From Dehalococcoidia bacterium (lineage in GTDB: Bacteria; Chloroflexota; Dehalococcoidia; Bin125): 64,000 nucleotides of DNA. The position numbers and the translations under genes are program-made. Of this stretch, positions 8,524 through 16,180 are shown in pieces. Location of the stretch: contig JAJDTU010000001.1 of the NCBI GenBank assembly GCA_022826965.1, positions 186,001 through 250,000 on the forward strand, read 5' to 3'. Every line of letters starts with the position of its first letter. Within the stretch, counting starts at the first letter, position 1. A model generated the notes under the pieces. That model was not told the DNA's origin, ran no database searches, and saw only the letters and a program-made list of their open reading frames with translations.

Positions 8524-9603
8524 ATGATCATGCTCGACGACATCCTTCGGATCATTGAACCGCTGGACCGCGAAGCCATGGCGGCGGCGGAGCGGCGCCA
8601 GCACCAGTTGACGAAGCCGCCGGGCAGCCTGGGCCGGCTGGAGGAGCTGTCGGTCCTGCTGGCCGGCATGCAGGGCGACGAGCATCCGCGCGCATATCGC
8701 AAGCAGCTCATCCTGGCTGCTGCCGATCACGGCGTCGCAGCGAGCGGGGTGAGCAGCTATCCGCAGGAGATCACCGCGCAGATGGTGCAGAACTTCCTCG
8801 AAGGCGGCGCAGCGGTCAACGCGCTCGCGCAACGAGCCGGCGTCGAGCTCACCATCGTCGACGCCGGAGTCGCCGTGCCGGTGGGTCCGTCGGATGAGTT
8901 GGTCTCGCTGCGGCTCGGATTCGGCACGCGGAACATTGCCGATGGGCCGGCGATGACACTGGAGCAGGCAGAGGTCGCACTAGACACGGGCGCCAAGATC
9001 GCGCGCGCCGCGGCGGCCTACGACGACATCATCGGTGTCGGAGAGATGGGCATCGCGAACACGACCTCCGCCGCCGCGATCGCCTCGGTGCTCTGCGGGC
9101 GTCCGCCAGAGGAAGTCACAGGACGAGGCGCGTCTCGCAGCGACGAACAGCTCGCCGCAAAGGTCGCCGTGGTGAAACAGGCGATCGCCGTCAACCGACC
9201 CGACCCGACAGACGGCATGGACGTGCTACGCACGCTCGGAGGCTTCGAGATTGGTGTCCTGGCCGGCGTCGTGCTGGGCGCAGCCTCGCGCCGCACGCCG
9301 GTGGTCTTGGATGGATTCATCACTGCTGCCGCCGCGTTGATCGCACAGTCGATCGTGCCGCTGAGCCGCGATTATCTGATCGCCGGCCATCGCTCTGCGG
9401 AGCGCGGTCACGGCATCGCGCTGGAACAGCTGCGGCTGAAGCCGCTGCTGGACCTCGACATGCGGCTCGGCGAAGGCTCGGGCGCAGTGCTGGCGATGGC
9501 CATCGTCGACGCCGCAGCCGCCTGCCTCAACGAAATGGCCACCTTCGACGAGGCCGGCGTGTCCGATGCAACGTCGGGTGGGTCGGCAGCGCGACCACGG
9601 TGA
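8524..9603 (+). CDS. cobT: nicotinate-nucleotide--dimethylbenzimidazole phosphoribosyltransferase
   Basis: CobT, 359 residues, makes alpha-ribazole phosphate from nicotinate mononucleotide and dimethylbenzimidazole (or another lower-ligand base). Family motifs are LTKPPGSLGRLE near residue 30, AADHGVAASGVSSYPQEIT, GVGEMGIANTT and DGFITAAAALIA; the acidic catalytic end LRLGEGSGA is present. ATG at 8524 is 19 bp after cobO, and a second ATG at 8530 is possible. Its stop overlaps the start of cobS. Confidence 0.95.
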   Translation: MIMLDDILRIIEPLDREAMAAAERRQHQLTKPPGSLGRLEELSVLLAGMQGDEHPRAYRKQLILAAADHGVAASGVSSYPQEITAQMVQNFLEGGAAVNALAQRAGVELTIVDAGVAVPVGPSDELVSLRLGFGTRNIADGPAMTLEQAEVALDTGAKIARAAAAYDDIIGVGEMGIANTTSAAAIASVLCGRPPEEVTGRGASRSDEQLAAKVAVVKQAIAVNRPDPTDGMDVLRTLGGFEIGVLAGVVLGAASRRTPVVLDGFITAAAALIAQSIVPLSRDYLIAGHRSAERGHGIALEQLRLKPLLDLDMRLGEGSGAVLAMAIVDAAAACLNEMATFDEAGVSDATSGGSAARPR

Positions 9604-10361
9604 CAGGTTTGCGGCTGGCGTTCGGCTTTCTCACGATCCTCCCGGTTACCTCATCCGCTGAGGCGCCCACTGCGTCGTCGAGAGCCTGGTTTCCCTTCGT
9701 CGGACTCGCCTTGGGAGCGCTTCTGGTCGGGCTCGATGCGCTCCTGCGCCTGGGTTTACCGGCGATCGTCGTCGGAGCGCTGCTGCTGGCGGCGATGTTG
9801 ATCGTGACGCGCGCCCTGCACACCGAGGGGTTCCTGGACTGCTGCGACGGGTTGTTCGGCGCGTACACGCCGGAAGCTCGACTGAAGATCCTGCGCGACA
9901 CGCACGTCGGGGCGTTCGCGGTCATCGGGGGCGCGGCGCTGCTGACCCTGAAATGGGGACTGTTGGCGAGTCTGCCCGACGATGTACGCATCGGCCTGCT
10001 GCTCGTGTTCCCCTGCCTGTCGCGGATGGGCATGTTGCTGACGATGTCGATGTTTCCCTACGCGCGCCGGTCGGGATTGGGCACGACGCTCCAGGAGGGT
10101 GCCTCGCGCTGGCAAGTGATGGTTGGTCTGGCGACCGGCGCGGTGGCAGGCGCCCTGTTCCTCGGGCCGGGCGGATTCATACTGTTCGGCATTGCGATCG
10201 TCGCTGCATTCGGCACGGGACGTTGGATCAGCGGCCTGCTGGCCGGCATGACCGGCGACGCGTACGGTGCGGTGAACGAGGTTGCCGAGGTCGCGATTCT
10301 CGTGTCAGGCATCGCCCTGGCGTCGGCGCTCGCCGGCCTCTTCGAGGCGCCGTTCTGGTGA
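9600..10361 (+). CDS. cobS: adenosylcobinamide-GDP ribazoletransferase (cobalamin synthase)
   Basis: Integral membrane enzyme of 253 residues that joins adenosylcobinamide-GDP to alpha-ribazole (phosphate). The characteristic N-terminal LRLAFGFLTILPV and the acidic motif EGFLDCCDGLFG, followed by RLKILRDTHVGAFAV, are clear; several hydrophobic helices follow. It starts at a GTG overlapping the cobT stop by 4 bp. It is the final condensing step of the nucleotide-loop pathway encoded by this operon. Confidence 0.95.
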   Translation: MTGLRLAFGFLTILPVTSSAEAPTASSRAWFPFVGLALGALLVGLDALLRLGLPAIVVGALLLAAMLIVTRALHTEGFLDCCDGLFGAYTPEARLKILRDTHVGAFAVIGGAALLTLKWGLLASLPDDVRIGLLLVFPCLSRMGMLLTMSMFPYARRSGLGTTLQEGASRWQVMVGLATGAVAGALFLGPGGFILFGIAIVAAFGTGRWISGLLAGMTGDAYGAVNEVAEVAILVSGIALASALAGLFEAPFW

Positions 10362-10371
10362 GAGTTCCAAC

Positions 10372-11034
10372 ATGAGCGACAAGTCCACCTTTGTCACCTG
10401 GGATGCCGGTTGTAGCTGGTATCTCGCCCGACACGGCGAGACGGACTGGAATCGAGAGCGTCGAATTCAGGGCCAATCCGACACGTCGCTCAACCAGAGA
10501 GGTCGGGAGCAGGCCGCATCGCTTGGAACGCGGCTTGCCGACATCGACTTTTCTGCGATTTACACCAGCGACCTATCGCGAACCATGGAGACGGCTCGAC
10601 TGGTCGCCGGAGAGCAGAGCGCGGAGATCACTCCAGTTCGCGAGCTACGTGAGATCGACTACGGGGAGTGGGAAGGGTTCACCTTTGCCGAGGTCGAATC
10701 GCGCGACCCCGAAGGCTTCGCCGAGCGCATGATGCGCCAGAACGTGGACTTCTCTCCGCCCGGCGGAGAGGACCCGCATCAGTTGACCGCACGAGTTGGC
10801 CGGTTCTATGACCGAGTGCGACCGGGGCTGGCTTCAGGCGAGAACGTGCTTGTCGTCGGTCACGGCGGATCCTTGCTGGCCCTGTTGACCTGCCTGCTCG
10901 GTATGCCGGTCGAGTATCTGATGCGCTTTCGACTCAACCCGACCGGTCTCTCCATCGTGCGAACCTTCTCCCAGGCAGGTGTGCTGGAGCTGTGGAACGA
11001 CACCGGCCATCTCGCGATTGAACTGAAGGAGTAG
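10372..11034 (+). CDS. cobC: histidine phosphatase family protein, probable alpha-ribazole phosphatase
   Basis: Phosphoglycerate-mutase-like histidine phosphatase of 220 residues. The catalytic RHG is seen in YLARHGETDWN, with Arg in the SDLSRTMETA block, Glu in LREIDYGEWEG and the second catalytic His in LVVGHGGSL. The fold alone is not specific, but its position between cobS and cobU points to CobC, which dephosphorylates alpha-ribazole-5'-phosphate or adenosylcobalamin phosphate. ATG at 10372 lies 10 bp after cobS; longer in-frame reading would overlap cobS. Confidence 0.85.
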   Translation: MSDKSTFVTWDAGCSWYLARHGETDWNRERRIQGQSDTSLNQRGREQAASLGTRLADIDFSAIYTSDLSRTMETARLVAGEQSAEITPVRELREIDYGEWEGFTFAEVESRDPEGFAERMMRQNVDFSPPGGEDPHQLTARVGRFYDRVRPGLASGENVLVVGHGGSLLALLTCLLGMPVEYLMRFRLNPTGLSIVRTFSQAGVLELWNDTGHLAIELKE

Positions 11035-11037
11035 TCC

Positions 11038-11568
11038 GTGAGCAAGCGGCTATCCCTCGTGCTGGGCGGTGTCCGAGCCGGCAAGAGCAGCTACGCGCAG
11101 CAGCTCGCGCAAGCTGGCGAACGCGTCCTGTTCGCGGCCACGGCGGAGGCACGCGATGACGACATGACCCGGCGGATTCGCGCTCATCAGGAGGCCCGGC
11201 CATCCGAATGGGACACCCTGGAGGAACCGCTGGACATCGTCGGCAGCCTCGCCGCGAGATTGCGCGGCTACGACACTGTCCTGCTCGATTGCCTGACGCT
11301 CTGGGTGAGCAACCTCATGCTGGCCGAGACCGTAACCGATATCCCGGCCGAGGCCCGCCGCTTGCTCGACCTCTACCAGGACGGCGATGCCTCATGGATC
11401 GTCGTCAGCAACGAGGTCGGCTTGGGCATCATCGCACCGACCAGACTGGGCCGCGTCTATGCGGAAGAACTAGGCCGGGTCAATCAGATAGTCGCGGCTG
11501 CGGCCGACGAGGTGTACTTCATGGCCGCCGGGTTGCCGCTCAGTCTCAAGTCGCCTGCCGACCGCTAG
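11038..11568 (+). CDS. cobU: bifunctional adenosylcobinamide kinase / adenosylcobinamide-phosphate guanylyltransferase
   Basis: CobU/CobP, 176 residues. It phosphorylates adenosylcobinamide and transfers GMP from GTP to give the CobS substrate. P-loop GGVRAGKSS is at the N-terminus (GGARSGKS in most members), RRIRAHQ-type block DDMTRRIRAHQEARP follows, and NEVGLGIIAPTRLGR with GRVNQIVAAAADEVYFM closes the protein. GTG start, 3 bp after cobC. It is the last gene of the riboswitch operon; a 68-bp gap follows. Confidence 0.95.
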   Translation: MSKRLSLVLGGVRAGKSSYAQQLAQAGERVLFAATAEARDDDMTRRIRAHQEARPSEWDTLEEPLDIVGSLAARLRGYDTVLLDCLTLWVSNLMLAETVTDIPAEARRLLDLYQDGDASWIVVSNEVGLGIIAPTRLGRVYAEELGRVNQIVAAAADEVYFMAAGLPLSLKSPADR

Positions 11569-11600
11569 CGCAATCGACCCTTCTCCACAGAAGCCCGCGC

Positions 11601-11606
11601 TAGAAT
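11601..11606 (+). promoter_or_regulatory. candidate -10 element (TAGAAT)
   Basis: TAGAAT in the sequence CGCGCTAGAATAG lies 31 bp before the ATG of the CapA-like gene and after the end of cobU. An almost identical CGCGCTAGTAT precedes the ThuA-like gene at 15323. There is no strong -35 hexamer, so this is tentative. Confidence 0.3.
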
Positions 11607-11636
11607 AGAACGCCGGGTGGTGGTTTGGGCGTCTCC

Positions 11637-13337
11637 ATGTTCCGGTCACCGGTTGTGTCGAGGCTGCGCCTGCTCGTGCGCGCCGTCGCCTCGCCCTTGA
11701 GGCGGCGCGGGCCCCATCTGGCCGCCGTGGTTGTCGCATCGATGGTGCTGCTTGCCTCGTCGGAGGGCGGAGGACCGGACACCGACTTCGGTTCGTCGCT
11801 CGAATCAAACGCCCTCACGATTTCGATGCCGGCCGGCGATCGTTCCCAGCGGAACGACGAGAGCGGTCTGAGGCAGCGGGCGCTGCGCGTCGTAGTTGCT
11901 CACTGGGCGGCGATCACCGATCAGCGTCGGGACGTGCTTGATCTGCGGCGCAGCGACGTCGTTCGCATACTGACCGGCCGCGTGCGCGACTGGTCCGAGT
12001 TGGGCGGCAGTCCGATGCCGCTTGCCTTGTACCTACCCAAGTCGCAAACGCGCCTAATCGCGAACGCGTTCGGCCTGTCGACGGCAGAGCTCGCCGTCGC
12101 GGTGGTCCCTGATGACCAGATCATGGACTTGGTCGAGCACAAGCCCGGCGCGTTCGCCCTGGTCCGATCCCAGCGGCTGCGTCTGGGCGTGCTGGCGCTG
12201 ACCGTGAACGGCCACGATCCGTACCGCGACCCCGGTCTCGAGTCACCGCTTCGTTTGGTGCGCTGGATCTCGTCTCCCACCAGCCCCGATCAACTCCCGC
12301 AGTTCTTCAACGAATTCCTCCGCATGGCGCCGCCATTCGATCCGGCTGGCCTGCTGATCACCGGCGAACTGATTCCCGTGCGCTGCACCAATCATGTGCT
12401 TGCGGCGCTCGGCGACTACGACGCCATGTTCAATGGCGTGCGCGACGCCATCACGGCAGCCGACCTGGCGGTCGCACCGCTCGAGTTGCCGCTCACCGCG
12501 AACAAGGAACTGACACCGTGCGTCGAGACCGTGGTCTTCACCGGCAGCTACAAGGCCGTGCCGGCGATGGCTAATGCCGGGCTCGATGTAGTGCTGACGA
12601 TCGGGAATCACATGATGGACTGCTGGAAGGGCTGCTCGGGCGTGGCTGCGCTCTACGAGACGCTGGCGAGGTTGCGCAACGCCGGCATCGTCACGGCCGG
12701 GGCTGGAAGCAACCTGCAAGCGGCGCGAACGCCTGCGCTGGTCAGCGTGCCGACCAGGCAGGGGCCGGTCCGGTTCGCCTTCCTCGGCTACGACATCATC
12801 GCGCCTTGGTATCACGCCGACGAAGACCAGCCGGGAACCGCACCGCTTGAAGCGGAGTACGTCCGCCGAGACGTGAGCCTGGCTCGCAAGATCGCCGATC
12901 ATGTACTCGTTGGCGTCAACTGGGGCGTGGAGTACTCGGCCAATCCGGTTGCCTACCAACGCCGTTTGGCCGGAGTGGCGATGCAGGCCGGCGCAACGCT
13001 TCTGTTCGGCAACCACCCGCATTGGGTGCAGGCGGTCGAGCACTTCGATGACCAGTTCGTGGCGTACTCGTTCGGCAACTTCATCTTCGACCAGAACTGG
13101 TCGGTGCCGACCACGCAAGGCATGTTGATGGAGCTGGGGTTCACCAAGGATCGGTTGCTCGGCTATCGAATCCGCCCGGTCGTGATTCGAGCCCACTCCA
13201 GCCAACTCCCATGGCTCTACCGTCCCGAGTTCGTCGATCCGGCCGGCGAGGGGCGACCGATCATGGATCGGATCTCGACGGCTACGGATCGGCTGCCCAC
13301 ACGTCCTGCCCAGACCGGTACTATCCCTGAGAACTAG
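11637..13337 (+). CDS. CapA-family metallophosphatase with N-terminal PstS-like domain
   Basis: Protein of 566 residues. Residues about 25-45 form a hydrophobic signal/anchor after a very basic N-terminus. Residues about 60-230 resemble a phosphate-binding-protein-like (PstS) domain: VVRILTGRVRDWSELGGS and PLALYLPKS are typical of that fold. From about 235 on it is a PGA_cap/CapA calcineurin-like domain (GDYDAMFNGVRDAITAADLAVAPLE, TIGNHMMDCW, GVNWGVEYSANP, LLFGNHPHWVQ, SFGNFIFDQ). CapA proteins act in capsule or poly-gamma-glutamate formation, but many homologues have no known substrate. An in-frame TTG lies four codons upstream. Confidence 0.75.
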   Translation: MFRSPVVSRLRLLVRAVASPLRRRGPHLAAVVVASMVLLASSEGGGPDTDFGSSLESNALTISMPAGDRSQRNDESGLRQRALRVVVAHWAAITDQRRDVLDLRRSDVVRILTGRVRDWSELGGSPMPLALYLPKSQTRLIANAFGLSTAELAVAVVPDDQIMDLVEHKPGAFALVRSQRLRLGVLALTVNGHDPYRDPGLESPLRLVRWISSPTSPDQLPQFFNEFLRMAPPFDPAGLLITGELIPVRCTNHVLAALGDYDAMFNGVRDAITAADLAVAPLELPLTANKELTPCVETVVFTGSYKAVPAMANAGLDVVLTIGNHMMDCWKGCSGVAALYETLARLRNAGIVTAGAGSNLQAARTPALVSVPTRQGPVRFAFLGYDIIAPWYHADEDQPGTAPLEAEYVRRDVSLARKIADHVLVGVNWGVEYSANPVAYQRRLAGVAMQAGATLLFGNHPHWVQAVEHFDDQFVAYSFGNFIFDQNWSVPTTQGMLMELGFTKDRLLGYRIRPVVIRAHSSQLPWLYRPEFVDPAGEGRPIMDRISTATDRLPTRPAQTGTIPEN

Positions 13338-13357
13338 AACTGGATGAGGAATCGTTC

Positions 13358-14269
13358 ATGCGAATCGAAGACGACAACGGGATCTCCGAACTGCTGGTCG
13401 GCGAGGAAACTCGCCTCTGCGGCGGATTCGGCTTCATTGAGGGGCCGATCTGGATCGCGTCGGACGACGCGCTGGTCTTCAGCGACATTCCGGGCAACCG
13501 ACAGCACATCTGGCGGCCGGGAGAGTCCGAGGCGGCCGTCTACCGCGATCCGTCAGGCTGGTCCAACGGGCTGACGCTCGACGCCGGCGGCAACCTGCTC
13601 GCCTGCGAGCACGGCGGTCGGCGCGTGTCGAGCGCGCCCTACGGCTCGCCGGGCAGCGAGACCGCGCTGGCCGACTCGTGGGACGGCAAGCAACTGAACA
13701 GCCCCAACGACCTCGTCGTCCACTCATCCGGCGCAATCTTCTTCACCGACCCGAACTATGGGAATGACTCGGGCCGCACGCCGCGCTTCGGGCAGGAGGG
13801 GCAGTCGCAGGAGCTCGACTTCCAGGGCGTCTACCGGATCGACCCCGACGGTTCGCTGAGCCTAGTCGCGCCGAGCGGTTTCTCCAATCCCAACGGGCTT
13901 GCGCTCAGTCCGGATGAATCGCAGCTCTACATCGGCGACTCGCAGGAAGGCCTGATCTGGCGCTACGAGGTCAACGACGACCTCTCCCTCGGAGACCGGA
14001 TTCTGTTCGTAGACCAGTCCAACGACGACCGCCTGGGAGCGCCGGACGGGATGAAGGTCGACACCGACGGGCGTCTCTGGACCACCGGCGCGGGTGGAGT
14101 CTCCGCCCATGCGGCCGACGGTACCTACCTCGGCGTCTTCGAGATGGACGAGCACGCCGCCAACCTGACCTTCGGCGGCGACAACTTCTCAACGCTGTTC
14201 ATGACGGCGGGGACAAGTCTGTTCAGCATCGAGACGGCCGTGCGTGGGATTGTCCCGGGGTCGCGGTAG
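13358..14269 (+). CDS. SMP-30/gluconolactonase/LRE family protein
   Basis: Six-bladed beta-propeller of 303 residues, the SMP-30/gluconolactonase/regucalcin family of metal-dependent lactonases. Family motifs are FIEGPIWIASDDALVFSDIP near the start (metal-binding Glu in EGP), GWSNGLTLDAGGNLLACEH, NSPNDLVVHSSGAIFFTDP (metal-binding Asn) and GAPDGMKVDTDGRLW (catalytic Asp). No signal peptide. It follows the CapA-like gene by 20 bp and may share its transcript. Substrate, probably a sugar or other lactone, is unknown. Confidence 0.9.
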   Translation: MRIEDDNGISELLVGEETRLCGGFGFIEGPIWIASDDALVFSDIPGNRQHIWRPGESEAAVYRDPSGWSNGLTLDAGGNLLACEHGGRRVSSAPYGSPGSETALADSWDGKQLNSPNDLVVHSSGAIFFTDPNYGNDSGRTPRFGQEGQSQELDFQGVYRIDPDGSLSLVAPSGFSNPNGLALSPDESQLYIGDSQEGLIWRYEVNDDLSLGDRILFVDQSNDDRLGAPDGMKVDTDGRLWTTGAGGVSAHAADGTYLGVFEMDEHAANLTFGGDNFSTLFMTAGTSLFSIETAVRGIVPGSR

Positions 14270-14317
14270 GCCGCTGAGCCCGCAGGGCAGGCGTCGCCGC
14301 CGGATTAGGGCCACCCG

Positions 14318-14719
14318 ATGAGATTCATCTTCGTAGGGTTTCAGGGAAGCAGCGACCTGAGCACACTGCCGGAAACCTGGGCCAGGTTCCGTGCCAGCGC
14401 ACTGTCCCAGCTACCGGATCACGCCTGCGTCTATGTACCCGACGGCGTCGGCGTGACTCACTTCATTGGTGTGCCGAGCGCGAACGTCCCAGACCACATT
14501 CCAATGGAGGATTTCGACTCCGCGGAGGTGGAGTACGAGTTTCCTACGACCCGAGTTCTCACGGCGGAGACAGAGGAGGAGTTGTCCCGGAAGATCTACG
14601 AGTTTTGGACCAGGGACCACTACGAGGTTGAGCACGCGCTACCGGGCGGAATCGAGATCCACAAAATCAGTCCGCAAGGGAAGAAGTACGCACAACTCAT
14701 CTTGACCCTGAGTGAGTAG
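14318..14719 (+). CDS. hypothetical protein
   Basis: 133 residues, not recognised. It begins MRFIFVGFQG and contains a long central acidic segment (MEDFDSAEVEYEF, ETEEELSRKIYEFW) and a basic C-terminus ending in QLILTLSE. No signal peptide or membrane segment. Base composition is slightly lower in GC than its neighbours. It stands alone between the SMP-30 gene and a convergent CinA-like gene. The predicted mixture of short strands and one helix would fit a small alpha/beta protein, but no function can be claimed. Confidence 0.5.
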   Translation: MRFIFVGFQGSSDLSTLPETWARFRASALSQLPDHACVYVPDGVGVTHFIGVPSANVPDHIPMEDFDSAEVEYEFPTTRVLTAETEEELSRKIYEFWTRDHYEVEHALPGGIEIHKISPQGKKYAQLILTLSE

Positions 14720-14780
14720 CGAGCGCAGCCGCCAACTTCACGGGGGCGGCCTGGCTTCGTGCTCCAGGCGAACGAAACGC

Positions 14781-15278
14781 TTACTCCGAGCCGGAAGACG
14801 CGCGTAGCACCGACTCGAATACTTCGAGCGTTCGCTTCGTGAAGAGCCACATGTTCTCTTCGCGGTCCTCAAGGCCGGTTTCGAGGGTCTCGACGTACTC
14901 GCTCGGGCCGGATACGGCGATGCAGGTGTGCCCAGAGGCGTCTCCGTAGACGTTGCCGCCCGGTCCGGCGGCGCCCGTCTCTCCGATGCCCCAGGTAGCT
15001 CCGAGGCGCTCGCGGATCGTCTCGGCAATGATCTGAGCGTAAGGCTCACTGCTCGAACGGACGCCGGGATAGTCCTCGAGCTCAATCTCGAGAAACGTCG
15101 AGCGGGCAACGCCGGTGTAGGTCACCGCGGCGCCGGCGTAGTAGCGCGATGCGCCGGGGATCGAGAGCAGCGCCGCCGATACCAGCCCGCCCGCGGTTGT
15201 CTCGCAGATCGCCACCGTTTCTCCGCGTTCGCGCAGCAGCCCCGCAATCGCATCCGCCATCGGTTGTAGTGCTTCCAT
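14781..15278 (-). CDS. CinA-like C-terminal domain protein (nicotinamide-nucleotide amidohydrolase family)
   Basis: 165 residues, matching the stand-alone CinA C-terminal (PncC) domain that deamidates nicotinamide mononucleotide in NAD recycling. Motifs are AICETTAGGLVSAALLSIPGASRYYAGAAV (in most members ES-TGG), SEPYAQIIAETIRERLGATWGIGETGAAGP and a central glycine-rich loop. The usual catalytic SC/ES-TGG segment reads ETTAGG here, which may mean altered activity. No CinA N-terminal domain is attached. It is divergent from the following ThuA-like gene. Confidence 0.8.
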   Translation of the reverse strand: MEALQPMADAIAGLLRERGETVAICETTAGGLVSAALLSIPGASRYYAGAAVTYTGVARSTFLEIELEDYPGVRSSSEPYAQIIAETIRERLGATWGIGETGAAGPGGNVYGDASGHTCIAVSGPSEYVETLETGLEDREENMWLFTKRTLEVFESVLRASSGSE

Positions 15279-15322
15279 CTCGTCGCTCCGTCCCTGATCA
15301 AAGTCTTCGTTCGACTACGCGC

Positions 15323-15328
15323 TAGTAT
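15323..15328 (+). promoter_or_regulatory. candidate -10 element (TAGTAT)
   Basis: CGCGCTAGTAT in the divergent gap, 33 bp before the ThuA-like start. It repeats the CGCGCTAGAAT found before the CapA-like gene. No convincing -35 hexamer. Confidence 0.25.
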
Positions 15329-15361
15329 CGCCGCAAGCCGAAACGGCTGGAGGAGATGAAC

Positions 15362-16180
15362 ATGACTACGCCAATTCGCGTCCACGTCGTTGCTGGAGGG
15401 TTCCCTCCGGGCAAACACGCCGGACATGACATGGACTACGCGCGCATGCGCATTTTGATGGCCTTGCAGTCGAACGAGGATGTGCACACCACCGTGAGCA
15501 GCGACTTCACCGACTGCCACAAGTGGATTCGCGACGCGCATCTATTGATCTGCTACGTCGCCGGACCGTTCGCCGACGAATACCAGACCGGCGTGATCCG
15601 CGACTGGCTGGGCGATGGAGGGCGCTGGCTCGCGCTGCACGGCTCGACCGGCGGCAAGGCCGAGCGCATCGGCGACGGCACCGGCCGGCGCCGGTTGGTC
15701 AAGATGGACTACCACGAAGCGCTGGGCGGCTTCTTCATGACCCATCCGCCGATCCGCGAGATGGATGTCAAGGTCTCCGACCACAACCATCCGCTGACGT
15801 ACAACCTGCCCAGCAACTTCCCCGTCCAGGACGAGCCGTACATGGTCGAGGTGATTCATCCCGACACGCAGGTGCTGTTGACGACTGAAGACATCGAGTC
15901 GCCGCCCCACGTACACGAGATCTACGGCGGGGATCTTTCGCTGCTGCCCGACGGCAAATCGCACGCGCTCGGCTTCGCCCGCAAGGTCGGAGAGGGCGAG
16001 ATCGCATACATCGCGCCGGGACACTGTCACACGCCGCTGACCAACGGCCAGCGAACAGTCCACGAGAGCATCTCCCCGGATGGCAAGGTGCCGTTGCGCT
16101 TCCGCGGTCCATGGGAGACCAAACCGTACGAGCAACTCTTGAAGAACGCAATCGATTGGGGCACCGGTGTCAACGGCTAG
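15362..16180 (+). CDS. ThuA-like domain protein
   Basis: 272 residues resembling the ThuA (trehalose utilisation) domain, a class I glutamine-amidotransferase-like fold of uncertain biochemical role. Supporting segments: VHVVAGGFPPGKHAGHDMDYARMRIL, DAHLLICYVAGPFADE, WLALHGSTGGKAER, GGFFMTHPPIREMDVKV and GRGEIAYIAPGH-like GEGEIAYIAPGHCHTPL. ATG at 15362 has GGAGGAG six bases upstream, which favours it over the ATG at 15356 that abuts the same sequence. It overlaps the following carboxyltransferase by 14 bp, so the two are probably co-translated. Confidence 0.75.
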   Translation: MTTPIRVHVVAGGFPPGKHAGHDMDYARMRILMALQSNEDVHTTVSSDFTDCHKWIRDAHLLICYVAGPFADEYQTGVIRDWLGDGGRWLALHGSTGGKAERIGDGTGRRRLVKMDYHEALGGFFMTHPPIREMDVKVSDHNHPLTYNLPSNFPVQDEPYMVEVIHPDTQVLLTTEDIESPPHVHEIYGGDLSLLPDGKSHALGFARKVGEGEIAYIAPGHCHTPLTNGQRTVHESISPDGKVPLRFRGPWETKPYEQLLKNAIDWGTGVNG

